From Amycolatopsis sp. FDAARGOS 1241 (lineage in GTDB: Bacteria; Actinomycetota; Actinomycetes; Mycobacteriales; Pseudonocardiaceae): 64,000 nucleotides of DNA. A model generated the notes under the pieces. The model saw only the letters and a list, made by a program, of their open reading frames with translations, was not told the DNA's origin and searched no databases. Location of the stretch: the NCBI RefSeq assembly GCF_016889705.1, contig NZ_CP069526.1, forward strand, positions 5,456,001-5,520,000, read 5' to 3'. Shown here one piece after another: positions 17,770 to 27,459 of this stretch; positions within the stretch are counted from its first letter, which is position 1; the number at the start of each line of letters is the position of its first letter. A program made the position numbers and the translations under genes.

Positions 17770-19026
17770 TCAGGACCACTGGGGCCCGTTTCCCCCGCGC
17801 TCTCGATCCGATTCGGATCCGATCACCCCCGCGTTCTTCAGCGCCGCGATGCGCTCTTCGGCCAAGCCGGCTGAGATGAAGACTTCTTCGTTGTGTTCGC
17901 CGATCTTCGGCGGGACCGCTCGCAGGCGCGCCGGCGTGTCCGACAGCGTGATCGGCATGCCGATCCACTTGACCCGGCCCACCCCGTCGACATCGCCCTC
18001 GATCACGAGCTCGTTGTGCACGACCTGGGGATCGGTGAACAGGCCGTCGTAGTCGTTCACCGGCGCGACGAGCACGTCCTCGGCCTCGAACCGCGCCATG
18101 ATCTCCTCGCGCGGGAACTTCGCGATGGCCTCGGCGAGCAGCTGCCAGGTTTCGCGGGTGTGGTCGAGGAGACCTTCGACGGTCTGGAAACGCGGATCGT
18201 TCACATCCTTTTCGGACAGTCCACACGCGCGAGCGGCACGCTGCCACGGATGGTCGACGAAGTACTCGCCGATCAGGGTGAACCACAACCCGTCCGCGGC
18301 CTCGTAGTAGCCGTAGAGCGCGGTGTTGCCGGGATGCGCGATCCCGGTGGTGGGCCGGGGGAACCGCTGCCCGGTGTTGAGGTAGGTCGCGGCTTCTTGC
18401 AGGTGGCTGGTGATCGCGGCGTTGAGCAGGTTGGAGTCGACGACCTGGCCGCGGCCGGTGCGTTCCCGCGCGGCGAGGGCGATCATCATCCCCTGCGCGA
18501 ACTGCATGGACGCGAGGTAGTCGATCATGAACGTGCCGGTCGGCACGGGACCGCTTTCCACGGTGCCGGTCAGCGCCATCAAGCCGCTCACCGCCTGCGC
18601 GGCGAGGTCCTGACCGCGGCGGTGGACATACGGCCCGGACAGGCCGTACCCGGTCGCGTAGGCGACGATGATCCGCGGGTTGACGGCCGACAGCTGCTCC
18701 CAGCCCAGGCCGAGGCGGTCCATGACCCCGGGACGGAAGTTGCTGGCCACGATGTCGGCGTCGCGGGCGAGGTCGAGGATCAGCGCGCGCCCGGCGTCGC
18801 TCTTCACGTCGACGGTGATGCTCTTCTTGTTGCGGTTGGTCGCCGACCAGTGCGGGCTGAACCCCGCGGCCAGCAGCGGTTGCTGGTTGCGGCCGATCTC
18901 GCCGACGTCGATGCGTTCGATCTTGATGACCTCGGCGCCGAAGTCCGCGAGGACCTGGGTGGCCGAGGGGCCTTGTTCGAGCTGGGTGAAGTCGAGGATC
19001 CGGATTCCCTCGAAGGCGTCGGTCAC
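17770..19026 (-). CDS. CaiB/BaiF family CoA-transferase
   Basis: A 418-residue class III CoA-transferase from GTG 19026. GIRILDFTQLEQGPSATQVL, ADFGAEVIKIERIDVGEIGR and FRPGVMDRLGLGWEQL match the family. The catalytic aspartate is expected in the GTFMIDYLASMQFAQG segment (about residue 170). It is closely similar to the protein at 19837-21111, so the operon carries two paralogues around an SDR gene. They could form a heteromer or act on two related acids. CaiB enzymes transfer CoA between acyl-CoA and a free acid. Confidence 0.9.
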   Translation of the reverse strand: MTDAFEGIRILDFTQLEQGPSATQVLADFGAEVIKIERIDVGEIGRNQQPLLAAGFSPHWSATNRNKKSITVDVKSDAGRALILDLARDADIVASNFRPGVMDRLGLGWEQLSAVNPRIIVAYATGYGLSGPYVHRRGQDLAAQAVSGLMALTGTVESGPVPTGTFMIDYLASMQFAQGMMIALAARERTGRGQVVDSNLLNAAITSHLQEAATYLNTGQRFPRPTTGIAHPGNTALYGYYEAADGLWFTLIGEYFVDHPWQRAARACGLSEKDVNDPRFQTVEGLLDHTRETWQLLAEAIAKFPREEIMARFEAEDVLVAPVNDYDGLFTDPQVVHNELVIEGDVDGVGRVKWIGMPITLSDTPARLRAVPPKIGEHNEEVFISAGLAEERIAALKNAGVIGSESDRERGGNGPQWS

Positions 19027-19072
19027 GGTTCCCCTTCGGTGTCGGGTACGGGCGTGCGGGCGGCGGAACGGG

Positions 19073-19840
19073 TCAGGTCATCAGGTCGCCGCCGCACACC
19101 TTCAGGCACTCGCCGGTGATGTAGGAGGCGTCGGGTGAGGCGAGGAAGGTGATCGCGGCCGCGACTTCCTCGGGGCGGCCGAGCCGGCCCAGGGGGTTGT
19201 CCTTGATCCGGTGTTCGAGCGCGGACTCGGCGCCCTGCCCGGTCAGCCGGCCGATCTCGGCGTCGGCGTGATCGGACATGCCGGTGGCGATCCGGCCGGG
19301 GGCGACGGCGTTCACGCGGATCCCGCGCGGCGCGAGCTCGGCGGCGAAGGACTTGGTCAGGCTGGCGACGGCGGCCTTGGACGCCGCGTAGTGCGCGGAC
19401 AGCGCGTTGGGCAGGAAACCCTGGATCGAGGCCAGGGTGACGATGGCGCCGCCGTCGGCCAGGCACCGCGCGGCGAGCTGGAGCGTGAGGAGCGTTCCGC
19501 GCGCGTTGACCTGCAGCACGCGGTCCCAGTCCTGGGTGCCGAGCTGCGACGCCGGGCCGAACAGCTGAATGCCGGCGTTGGCGACCACGACGTCGAGACG
19601 TCCGGTGCGGTCACCCGCGGTGGCCATGGTTTCGGGCGACGTCACGTCCAGCGGAAACGCCTCGGCCTTGCCACCCTCGGCGAGGATGGCGTGCGCCGCG
19701 GCCACGGCCAGGCCCTCGTCGACGTCGGCGATGAGCACGTCGGCGCCGAAGCTCGCGAAGCGGCGGGCGGCGGCGAGCCCGATGCCACGACCCGCGCCGG
19801 TGATGAGCACCCGGCGGTCGGTGAAGGAGTTCTCGATCAT
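19073..19840 (-). CDS. SDR family NAD(P)-dependent oxidoreductase
   Basis: A 255-residue classical SDR from ATG 19840, overlapping the upstream CoA-transferase stop as ATGA. TGAGRGIG is at about 13-20, VVANAGIQ follows, the catalytic segment is YAASK, and YITGECLKVCGGD closes the protein. The upstream-open frame has no SDR homology. It lies between two CaiB/BaiF genes and probably oxidises a beta-hydroxyacyl-CoA-like intermediate, which also fits the MaoC-type hydratase at the operon head. Confidence 0.9.
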   Translation of the reverse strand: MIENSFTDRRVLITGAGRGIGLAAARRFASFGADVLIADVDEGLAVAAAHAILAEGGKAEAFPLDVTSPETMATAGDRTGRLDVVVANAGIQLFGPASQLGTQDWDRVLQVNARGTLLTLQLAARCLADGGAIVTLASIQGFLPNALSAHYAASKAAVASLTKSFAAELAPRGIRVNAVAPGRIATGMSDHADAEIGRLTGQGAESALEHRIKDNPLGRLGRPEEVAAAITFLASPDASYITGECLKVCGGDLMT

Positions 19841-21111
19841 TCGGCCGGCCCCCAGTGCGCGACACCGGTGTCGCGGTGCCGCCGGTTCTCGATCCCGACG
19901 ACACCGCATTCCTGGAGCCCGGCGATTTCGGCGGAGGTGAAGCCGAGTCCGGCCAGGACCAGTTCGTTGTCCTGGCCGACGGTCGGCGGAGCGGTGCGCA
20001 CCCGTGCCGGCGTGGCGCTGAGCTTCACCGCCGAGCCGACCAGCTTCACCGTCCCGGCGTGCGGGTGCTCGGCCGTGACGACGAGTTCGTTGTGCGCGAC
20101 CTGCGGGTCTTCGAACAGGTGGGGGTAATCGTTGACCGGAGCGGCGAGCACGTCCTGCTCCTCCAGTGCTTTCAGGGCCTGGTCGAGCGACAGGAGGTCG
20201 AAGGCGCGCTGGAGCAGCGCATGGGTTTCCTCGACGTGCTCGGCCAGCCCCTGCACCGTCGCGAAGCGAGGGTCGTCGCGGTGCTCGGCGAGCCTCAGCG
20301 CGTCGCAGACCCGCTGCCACGGCCGGTCCACGAAGTACTCGCCCACGAGCGCGAGCCACCGGTCGTCCGCGGTGCGGTACTGCGCGTACAGCGCCGTCGA
20401 GTGGCTGTGGGCGATGCCGTACGGCGGGCGCGGGTACTCGCGGCCGGTGTTCAGGTAGGTCGTCGCCTCCTGCAGGTGCAGTGCGACCGCGGAGTTGAGC
20501 AGGCAGGAGTCGACGACCTGGCCCTCGCCCGTGCGCTCCCGCGCGGCCAGCGCGAGCATGATGCCCTGGGCGAAGTGCATCGCGGCGACGTAGTCGATGG
20601 CGTACGTGCCGGCGGCGGTCGGTGAGTCGGCGGAGCCGGTCAGGGCCAGGACGCCGCCCATCGCCTGCGCGGCCAGGTCCTGCCCGCGGCGCTCGGCGTA
20701 CGGGCCGGACCGTCCGTAGCCCGAGGCGTACGCGCAGATGATTCGCGGGTTGATCGCGCGCAGGTCCTCGTAGCCGAGGCCGAGCCGTTCCATGACCCCG
20801 GGGCGGAAGTTGCTGGCGACCACGTCTGCCGTCTTGACCAGGCGTTCGAGGACGTCACGCGAGCCAGGGGCTTTGAGATCGAGGCTGAGGCTGAGCTTGT
20901 TGCGGTTGTTGGCGGCCCAGTGCGGGCTCATGCCGTTGACCCGCGGGCTGTGGTCGCGGCCGATCTCGCCGACGTCGTGGCGTTCGATCTTGATGACCTC
21001 GGCGCCGAAGTCCGCGAGCACCTGCGTTCCCGACGGTCCCTGCTCGAGCTGGGTGAAATCGAGGATGCGCACGCCCTCGTAGACGTCACGCAGTCCTCCC
21101 CCTCCGCTCAT
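19837..21111 (-). CDS. CaiB/BaiF family CoA-transferase (second paralogue)
   Basis: A 424-residue class III CoA-transferase from ATG 21111, coupled by ATGA overlaps both to the MaoC gene before it and the SDR after it. GVRILDFTQLEQGPSGTQVL and NFRPGVMERLGLGYEDL are near-identical to the paralogue at 17770-19026; AGTYAIDYVAAMHFAQG holds the expected catalytic Asp. The pair appears to be a local duplication with an SDR gene inserted between the copies. Confidence 0.9.
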   Translation of the reverse strand: MSGGGGLRDVYEGVRILDFTQLEQGPSGTQVLADFGAEVIKIERHDVGEIGRDHSPRVNGMSPHWAANNRNKLSLSLDLKAPGSRDVLERLVKTADVVASNFRPGVMERLGLGYEDLRAINPRIICAYASGYGRSGPYAERRGQDLAAQAMGGVLALTGSADSPTAAGTYAIDYVAAMHFAQGIMLALAARERTGEGQVVDSCLLNSAVALHLQEATTYLNTGREYPRPPYGIAHSHSTALYAQYRTADDRWLALVGEYFVDRPWQRVCDALRLAEHRDDPRFATVQGLAEHVEETHALLQRAFDLLSLDQALKALEEQDVLAAPVNDYPHLFEDPQVAHNELVVTAEHPHAGTVKLVGSAVKLSATPARVRTAPPTVGQDNELVLAGLGFTSAEIAGLQECGVVGIENRRHRDTGVAHWGPAE

Positions 21112-21611
21112 CGCGCGGGTACCGCGGCGTCGTGCTCCGCCGGTTGCGGCGCGTTATCCGGTTCGGCGTGCAGCAAGATCGCCTTGCGGCCACTTTGGAC
21201 GACCTGACCGTGCTGGTTGACGAGCTCCACCGCGAAGGTGACCACACCCTGGTCAGGGCGCTTGGTCCGGCGGCGCAGCTCGTCCACCACGAACCGGACG
21301 TGGATGGTGTCGCCGAACCGGATCGGGGCCTTGAACGACCACTCCGAGATCCCCAGGAACGCGATCGCGGTCCCGAACAACAGCCCACCGCCCAGCATCA
21401 GCCCATGTGCCATCGACAGGCCCAGCAAACCGTGCGCGATCCGTTCGCCGAACTCGGTCTTCTCGGCGTACGCCCGGCTGACGTGGACTTCGGAGTAGTC
21501 GCCGGTTGTGCCGGCGAAGGTGACGACATCGCCCTCGGTGACGGACCGGGTCGCCGATTCGAACTCCTGGCCGACGTAGAGCTGGCTCCAGGTGAGACCA
21601 CGTGCTGCCAC
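21108..21611 (-). CDS. MaoC-family (R)-enoyl-CoA hydratase/dehydratase
   Basis: A 167-residue hot-dog-fold protein from GTG 21611. GTTGDYSEVHVSRAYAEKTE followed by FGERIAHGLLGLSMAHGLML contains the hydratase motif with catalytic Asp and His, and the length is normal for a single-domain MaoC. It is the first gene of the minus-strand operon running to 16354 and overlaps the CoA-transferase gene by four bases. It should hydrate the CoA ester made by the CaiB proteins, followed by SDR oxidation. Confidence 0.88.
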   Translation of the reverse strand: MAARGLTWSQLYVGQEFESATRSVTEGDVVTFAGTTGDYSEVHVSRAYAEKTEFGERIAHGLLGLSMAHGLMLGGGLLFGTAIAFLGISEWSFKAPIRFGDTIHVRFVVDELRRRTKRPDQGVVTFAVELVNQHGQVVQSGRKAILLHAEPDNAPQPAEHDAAVPAR

Positions 21612-21816
21612 GGTGTTTCCTTTCCTCGCGCCCTGGGGGTTGCCGTGACGCTAAGGCGAGGTGACACCGGGCATCAATTCATTCGCCGCCGTCATCTGTT
21701 GAGTCTTGTGCGGCCACTGTTGCCAACGTCGCAAGAATTCTCCCGAACCAGTGCGTTGCATGCCTGGATCTCAGCGGTCAGAGTCGAGGCACCCCAAGCA
21801 CTGGAGAAGGACGGCG

Positions 21817-23664
21817 ATGGCGACTCTTCGTTCCCGGACCACCACCCACGGCCGCAACGCGGCGGGCGCGCGCTCGCTCTGGCGCGCGACCGGGATGACC
21901 GACAGCGACTTCGGCAAGCCGATCGTCGCGATCGCCAACTCCTACACCCAGTTCGTGCCCGGCCACGTGCACCTCAAGGACCTCGGCGAGATCGTCGCCG
22001 AGGCCGTGAAGGAAGCCGGCGGCATCGCGCGCGAGTTCCACACGATCGCCGTCGACGACGGCATCGCGATGGGGCACTCGGGCATGCTCTACTCGCTGCC
22101 CTCGCGCGAGATCATCGCGGACTCCGTGGAGTACATGGTCAACGCGCACCAGGCCGACGCCCTCGTCTGCATCTCCAACTGCGACAAGATCACGCCGGGC
22201 ATGCTCAACGCCGCCATGCGCCTGAACATCCCCACCGTGTTCGTCTCCGGCGGGCCGATGGAAGCCGGCAAGGCCGTGGTCGTCGGCGGCGTCGCCCAGG
22301 CGCCCACCGACCTGATCACCGCGATCGCCGCCTCGGCGTCGAATGCGGTCGACGACGCCGCCCTCACCACCGTCGAGCAGGCCGCGTGCCCCACGTGTGG
22401 TTCGTGCTCCGGCATGTTCACCGCGAACTCCATGAACTGCCTCACCGAAGCCCTCGGGTTGTCCTTGCCCGGCAACGGCTCCACCTTGGCGACCCACCGT
22501 GCTCGCCGAACGCTTTTCGAGGAGGCCGGCCGCACCGTCATGGCGCTCGCCCGACGGTGGTACGACGAGGACGACGCCTCCGCGCTGCCCCGCTCGATCG
22601 CCACCCGCGAGGCGTTCGAGAACGCGATGGCGCTGGACATGGCCATGGGCGGCTCGACCAACACCGTGCTGCACATCCTCGCCGCCGCCCAGGAAGGCGA
22701 GGTCGACTTCACCATCAGCGACATCGACGCCATCGGCCGCCGCGTGCCCTGCCTGTCGAAGGTGGCGCCGAACTCCGACTACCACATGGAAGACGTCCAC
22801 CGCGCCGGCGGCATCCCCGCCATCCTCGGCGAACTCTGGCGCGCCGGCCTGCTCCGCGAGAACGTGCACGCGGTCCACGCCGCGTCTCTGTCAGACTGGC
22901 TGTCCACTTGGGACGTTCGGTCCGAATCGCCGTCCGACGCGGCGTTCGAGCTCTACCACGCCGCGCCCGGCGGCGTCCGCACCACCCAAGCGTTCTCCAC
23001 GGACAACCACTGGTCCTCACTCGACACCGACGCCACCGGAGGCTGCATCCGCGACCTCGAACACGCGTACACCGCGGACGGAGGCCTCGCGGTCTTGCGC
23101 GGAAACCTCGCCGAGAACGGCGCCATCATCAAAACCGCCGGGGTTCCCGAAGGCATCCTCCGCTTCGAAGGCCCCGCGCTGGTCGTCGAAAGCCAGGAAG
23201 AAGCCGTGTCCGCGATCCTCACCAAGCGGATCCAGCCGGGAGACGTCCTCGTCGTCCGCTACGAAGGCCCCGCCGGCGGCCCCGGCATGCAGGAGATGCT
23301 CCACCCCACAGCGTTCCTCAAGGGCACCGGCCTCGGCACTCAGTGCGCCCTCGTCACCGACGGCCGCTTCTCCGGCGCCTCCAGCGGCATCTCCGTCGGC
23401 CACATCGCCCCCGAAGCCGCCGCGGGCGGCACCATCGCCCTCGTCGAAAACGGCGACCGGATCATCATTGACGTCCACAACCGCGTCCTCGATCTCGACG
23501 TCCCTTCCGAAGTCCTCGCCGAACGCAGGGCCAAAATGGAGAACTCCGAACGCCCGTGGACCCCGAAGGAACGCGAGCGCGCGGTGTCGAACGCGCTGCG
23601 TGCGTATGCCGCCATGGCGTCCTCTGCTGACACTGGCGCGGTCCAGCGCGTTCCCGGAAGGTGA
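21817..23664 (+). CDS. ilvD: Dihydroxy-acid dehydratase
   Basis: A 615-residue IlvD/Edd protein, the length of the Escherichia coli-type enzyme. Cys122 and Lys124 in [10 protein letters not shown], and [11 protein letters not shown] at 191-201, are the iron-sulfur cluster and active-site segments. It starts at ATG 21817, six bases after GGAGAAGG. IlvD removes water from dihydroxy acids in isoleucine and valine synthesis. Here it is divergent from the MaoC-CoA-transferase operon and not near other ilv genes, so a catabolic sugar-acid or dihydroxy-acid dehydratase is an alternative. Confidence 0.9.
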   Translation: MATLRSRTTTHGRNAAGARSLWRATGMTDSDFGKPIVAIANSYTQFVPGHVHLKDLGEIVAEAVKEAGGIAREFHTIAVDDGIAMGHSGMLYSLPSREIIADSVEYMVNAHQADALVCISNCDKITPGMLNAAMRLNIPTVFVSGGPMEAGKAVVVGGVAQAPTDLITAIAASASNAVDDAALTTVEQAACPTCGSCSGMFTANSMNCLTEALGLSLPGNGSTLATHRARRTLFEEAGRTVMALARRWYDEDDASALPRSIATREAFENAMALDMAMGGSTNTVLHILAAAQEGEVDFTISDIDAIGRRVPCLSKVAPNSDYHMEDVHRAGGIPAILGELWRAGLLRENVHAVHAASLSDWLSTWDVRSESPSDAAFELYHAAPGGVRTTQAFSTDNHWSSLDTDATGGCIRDLEHAYTADGGLAVLRGNLAENGAIIKTAGVPEGILRFEGPALVVESQEEAVSAILTKRIQPGDVLVVRYEGPAGGPGMQEMLHPTAFLKGTGLGTQCALVTDGRFSGASSGISVGHIAPEAAAGGTIALVENGDRIIIDVHNRVLDLDVPSEVLAERRAKMENSERPWTPKERERAVSNALRAYAAMASSADTGAVQRVPGR

Positions 23665-23943
23665 TTCGGCGTAACGGTCACGTCCGCGGATGGTTCGCCC
23701 GTTGCCAACAGTGGGCGCTCGAAGGTTCCCTCCGCTGACTGCCGGGTCTTCCTCGCACGCTGGGAAGCGAGCGAGGAAGACCAGCGTGTAGCACTCGGCG
23801 TCCGATTCACGCAGCCGAGGATGCGCTACCGCGGCCGTGGAACTGTCCGGCCTGGCGGGCAGCCTGTCGCAGTAGCCGCGGTCGCGCGACAGGTTCGAGG
23901 TGGCCGGCCGAGGCACCACCCGCGGCCGCGCCGGACGTCCACA

Positions 23944-23979
23944 GTGGATCATGCGGCGGCAGTCGGCCGCATGATCCAC
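23944..23979. terminator. Perfect 14-bp inverted repeat
   Basis: GTGGATCATGCGGC (23944-23957) pairs perfectly with 23966-23979 across an 8-nt loop. It lies between ilvD and the glycoside hydrolase gene. No T-run follows, so it may be a terminator of the actinobacterial hairpin-only type or a protein-binding dyad. Confidence 0.55.
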
Positions 23980-24183
23980 GGTTACATCGTTTCAGTCTCG
24001 AGGGCAATCCGCCGACCGGATGTGCTTCGGCTCCCGCGCGCACGCCGCCCTCGACCCCAGCCGCCACATCCGAAAAGATCGCCTCAACTGCTCGGATCCA
24101 AGGAAATCTACGGTGGATCAGCCCTTGATCGCGTGTTACGGTGAGGCATCCCAGCCCGCGAGCGGGACGTGAGCGCCAGTGTT

Positions 24184-24195
24184 TGAAACGTTTCA
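24184..24195. promoter_or_regulatory. LacI/GalR-type operator upstream of the glycoside hydrolase
   Basis: TGAAACGTTTCA is a perfect 12-bp palindrome with the central CG typical of LacI-family operators. It ends 55 bp before ATG 24251, where it would lie close to the promoter. No LacI-family gene is present in the window, so the regulator must be encoded elsewhere. This supports induction of the hydrolase by a sugar. Confidence 0.7.
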
Positions 24196-24250
24196 CTCGC
24201 GCTGGTCGGGCAGTCTTGAGAAAGTCCCCTGTGTCCCCCTGGGAGTGTTG

Positions 24251-27200
24251 ATGACAAATCCCCTGTCCCGCCGGAGAATGATCCAGCTGTCGGGCTCGGC
24301 CGCGCTGGCCGGCGGCCTGATCGCCGGTGGCGCCGGAACAGCGGCCGCCGACCCGGCCGCCCCGGCGGTCCCAGCCTCGGACCTCCCGGTAGGGCCGACG
24401 CAGAGTTCGCGCTGGGCGGGCGGGGCCTCGGCCATCACGTCGAGTTCGTTCGCGACACCGCCGCGGCAGTTCCGGCCGGCGGTGCGGTGGTGGTGGGCCG
24501 CGCCGCTCAGCGTCGAGGAGACCGTCCGCGAGGTCACCGCGATCCACGCTGCGGGCTTCGGCGAGGTGGAGATCGCCTTCTCCGCGGACTCCTGGGCGAA
24601 CGCCGACCAGCGGACCAACCTGCGTGCGGCGCTCGACGCAGGCGCGAAGCTGGGCATGAAGATCAGCATGACGATGGGCGCGGCGTGGCCGGTGCAGACC
24701 CCCAACACGGGCAGCGGCAGCGGCTTCTCGCAGCAGGAAATGCAGTACGGCCGCGCGGATGTCCCGGGTGGACACACGTTTTCGGGCGCCCTGCCCAAGC
24801 CGATTGACGATTTGGCCGGAACCCGGCCCAGCTCTGTCGTGGCGGCGACCGCGGCGCGGGCGGTCAAGCGCGGCCCGGCCGCGGAGTTGCTGCCGGTGGC
24901 CGAACAACCCCGATGGGGCACCCCGATCCGCGTGCCCGCCGAGTCGACCGTGCTCGACGCCGCGTCGCTGGTCGACCTCACGGCGCGGGTCGCCGACGGG
25001 AAGCTCACGTGGCAGGCGCCGCCCGGCGACTGGATCGTGTTTGCGTTCTGGCAGCGTGACGCCTCGAAGGTGGTGACGAGCGCGTTCGACAAGAACGCGG
25101 CCGCGAAAGCGGCGGAGTACCTCGACGCCAACCAGATCGGGCCGGACAACGTCGCGGCGCTCAGGAAAGCGGGTGCCGACCTGTTCGAGGATTCCCTGGA
25201 GCTCAACGCCAACTCGTTGTTCTGGGCGCCTTCGTTCCCCCACGAGTTCAAGGCCCGCCGCGGGTACGAGATGACCAAGTTCCTGCCGGTGATGTTCCAG
25301 CACGGCATGAGCCTGTACTGGGTGCCCACGACCCCGCCGCGGCCCGACTTCGAGCTGTCCGACGGCACCGGCGACAAGATCCGCAACGACTACTACACGC
25401 TGCTGACCGACCTCTACATCGACGACCACCTGGCTCCCTTCCAGGCGTGGGCCGCGAAGTACGGCCTGCAGTACAAAGCCCAGGCCGCCTACGGGCAGGA
25501 CCTCGAACCGATCCGGAGCTTCCGCGCGCTGGCTCGGCTGGGCGGCCGGGTCGAAGGTGAGTCGTACAACTCCGGCGACCGCTTCCCGACCAACATCGAC
25601 AACTACGGCTGGCGGTACGCTCTCGACTGGCAGCGCACGATCGTCGGCGGCGCCCACCAGGGCGGCGCGACCCGGATCTCGACCGAGCTGGGCGCGCAGC
25701 CGCAGAACTCCGGCCAGACGAACCTCGGCGACTACAAGGCGATGATCGACAAGGAGTGGGCCGCGGGCATCACGCAGCCGTTCCTGCACGGCTACCAGTA
25801 CATGTCCCCCGGCGCGCCCTGGCCCGGCAAGTACCGCTTCGGCGACACGTCCCACGACAGCTTCAACGACGTGAACAAACCGCAGTGGCCGGTGTTCGAG
25901 CAGGCCACCGCGTACTGGGCGCGCGGCACACAGGTCCTGGAGACCGGTGCGCCGCGCACCGACGTCGCCATCCTGCGCAAGGGTTTCCTCACGACGGCCG
26001 CCCGTACCGCCACCGACGACGGGACGCAACCCGCCCAGCTGTTCGAGACGCGGCGCCTGGAGCGGCGCGGCTTCTCGATCCAGTACCTCGACCCGGAGGG
26101 ACTCGCCGAGGACGGCACCGTCGGCGACCGCGTCCTCTTCCCCGAAGGACCGCAGTACCGCTGCCTCGTGATCGACGAGCGCGCACTGTCGGTGGCGGCC
26201 GTGACGGCGCTGACCCGCGCCGCGGCGGCGGGCGTGACGATCGTGTTCGTCGGCGAACTGCCCGGCCGCGACACGACGTACGCCTCCGGCAACGCCGGCG
26301 ACCAGGAGGTCAAGCGGCTGGTCGACCGGCTCGTGCGTGACAAGCACGTCCGCCGGTGCGCAACGCAGGGCGACGTCTCTGACGCGCTCGACGCCGCCGG
26401 CGTCACGCCCCGGGTCGCGTGGACAGACGCCGAGGTGCTCACCCAGCTGCGCGAGACGAAAGACGCGCTGCACCTGTTCCTGTACAACCCCGGCAACAGC
26501 GCCGTCACCTTCGCCCCCGCTTTTGAGGGCCCGGGCGCGGTGTCCGAACTGGACCTATGGACCGGCGCGATCAGGCCGATCTCCGTCTACGAGAGCACCC
26601 GCAACCGGACGAACGTGCCGATCACTCTCGGGCCCCAGGAGACCCGGGTGCTCGCGCTCGACCGCAAGGCGAAGCACCCCGTGCACGTGGTCGGCGCCGG
26701 GGTCGATTCAGGCCGCCTCGAGACCTCGGCGGACGGCACCATCCGTTGGTACTCCACGGAAAACTGCGCTCAGCAGCTCAAGCTGAGCAACGGCCGGACG
26801 GTGCAGGTGACGGCCCAGGTGCCCGGCCACGTGGCGAATCCCGGTCCCTACAGCTGGAGCCTGTCGGTGGAGGCTTACACCCCGAGCGGGCACAAGACCA
26901 TCTCCATCCCGACGCTGTCGGGCACCCTCCCGCTGTGGGACTGGCGGGACCGCCCGGAGATCGCGGGTGAGTCCGGCATCGGTACCTACACCGGAAAACT
27001 GACGATCCCGGGCGAGTGGCTGGGCCAGGGCCGCGGGGTGCAGCTCGACCTCGGCACGGTCGAGGGCACGGCCGAGGTCTCCGTCAACGGCCGGGCGGTG
27101 GGCACCCAGATCACGTCGGACGTGCGGTGGGACCTGAGCTCGTTCCTGCACGCCGGGGACAACGAGCTGAAGGTCGTCGTGCGCACGACCATCCGCAACG

Positions 27201-27304
27201 CGGTGACGAACTACAACAAATCCAGCACGCGGACCTCGTCCTACGGTCTGCGCGGCCCCGTCCGGGTCGAGCCGTTCGCGGTGACGACGGTCTACCACCC
27301 CTGA
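24251..27304 (+). CDS. Tat-exported glycoside hydrolase (GH106 alpha-L-rhamnosidase-like)
   Basis: A 1017-residue secreted protein. The N-terminus MTNPLSRRRMIQLSGSAALA has a twin-arginine motif, a hydrophobic core and an AxA-like cleavage region (TAAADPAAP). The body starts RQFRPAVRWWWAAPLSVEET and holds a long barrel-like region, a Rossmann-like segment near residue 680-740, and a C-terminal jelly roll (YTGKLTIPGEWLGQGRGVQL, TAEVSVNGRAVGTQ) of the sugar-binding type seen in rhamnosidases and beta-galactosidases. It likely releases L-rhamnose or a related sugar from plant glycosides. ATG 24251 is preferred over the upstream GTG because it gives a proper signal peptide. Confidence 0.75.
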   Translation: MTNPLSRRRMIQLSGSAALAGGLIAGGAGTAAADPAAPAVPASDLPVGPTQSSRWAGGASAITSSSFATPPRQFRPAVRWWWAAPLSVEETVREVTAIHAAGFGEVEIAFSADSWANADQRTNLRAALDAGAKLGMKISMTMGAAWPVQTPNTGSGSGFSQQEMQYGRADVPGGHTFSGALPKPIDDLAGTRPSSVVAATAARAVKRGPAAELLPVAEQPRWGTPIRVPAESTVLDAASLVDLTARVADGKLTWQAPPGDWIVFAFWQRDASKVVTSAFDKNAAAKAAEYLDANQIGPDNVAALRKAGADLFEDSLELNANSLFWAPSFPHEFKARRGYEMTKFLPVMFQHGMSLYWVPTTPPRPDFELSDGTGDKIRNDYYTLLTDLYIDDHLAPFQAWAAKYGLQYKAQAAYGQDLEPIRSFRALARLGGRVEGESYNSGDRFPTNIDNYGWRYALDWQRTIVGGAHQGGATRISTELGAQPQNSGQTNLGDYKAMIDKEWAAGITQPFLHGYQYMSPGAPWPGKYRFGDTSHDSFNDVNKPQWPVFEQATAYWARGTQVLETGAPRTDVAILRKGFLTTAARTATDDGTQPAQLFETRRLERRGFSIQYLDPEGLAEDGTVGDRVLFPEGPQYRCLVIDERALSVAAVTALTRAAAAGVTIVFVGELPGRDTTYASGNAGDQEVKRLVDRLVRDKHVRRCATQGDVSDALDAAGVTPRVAWTDAEVLTQLRETKDALHLFLYNPGNSAVTFAPAFEGPGAVSELDLWTGAIRPISVYESTRNRTNVPITLGPQETRVLALDRKAKHPVHVVGAGVDSGRLETSADGTIRWYSTENCAQQLKLSNGRTVQVTAQVPGHVANPGPYSWSLSVEAYTPSGHKTISIPTLSGTLPLWDWRDRPEIAGESGIGTYTGKLTIPGEWLGQGRGVQLDLGTVEGTAEVSVNGRAVGTQITSDVRWDLSSFLHAGDNELKVVVRTTIRNAVTNYNKSSTRTSSYGLRGPVRVEPFAVTTVYHP

Positions 27305-27306
27305 CC

Positions 27307-27340
27307 GGTGCGGTGCGGGGCACTCGCCCCGCACCGCACC
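27307..27340 (+). terminator. Hairpin terminator after the glycoside hydrolase
   Basis: A perfect 14-bp stem (GGTGCGGTGCGGGG at 27307-27320, its complement at 27327-27340) with a 6-nt loop, starting three bases after the stop codon. No T-tract follows, as is common in actinomycetes. Confidence 0.8.
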
Positions 27341-27459
27341 CGCACAAACAGCTCGACAGAATCCAGCACGCGCGAGCCCGAGGAGAGCCCGAGAGGTAGC
27401 GCACTCGACGGCAGGCAGCGATACAGGCCGACACCCCAGCCACCCCCGTGGCCCAGGGA

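Larger units (their letters stand above)
23665..24250. other. Long intergenic region with promoter/terminator signals only
   Basis: 586 bp with no convincing gene. It contains the perfect inverted repeat at 23944-23979 and the LacI-type operator at 24184-24195, both listed separately. A stretch of moderate A+T at 24095-24145 may hold the promoter of the glycoside hydrolase gene. Confidence 0.5.

Noticed and set aside
23807..26473. 888-residue minus-strand frame opposite the glycoside hydrolase
   Set aside because: Low-complexity antisense reading typical of high-GC genes; the plus strand has a Tat signal, domain motifs and flanking signals.
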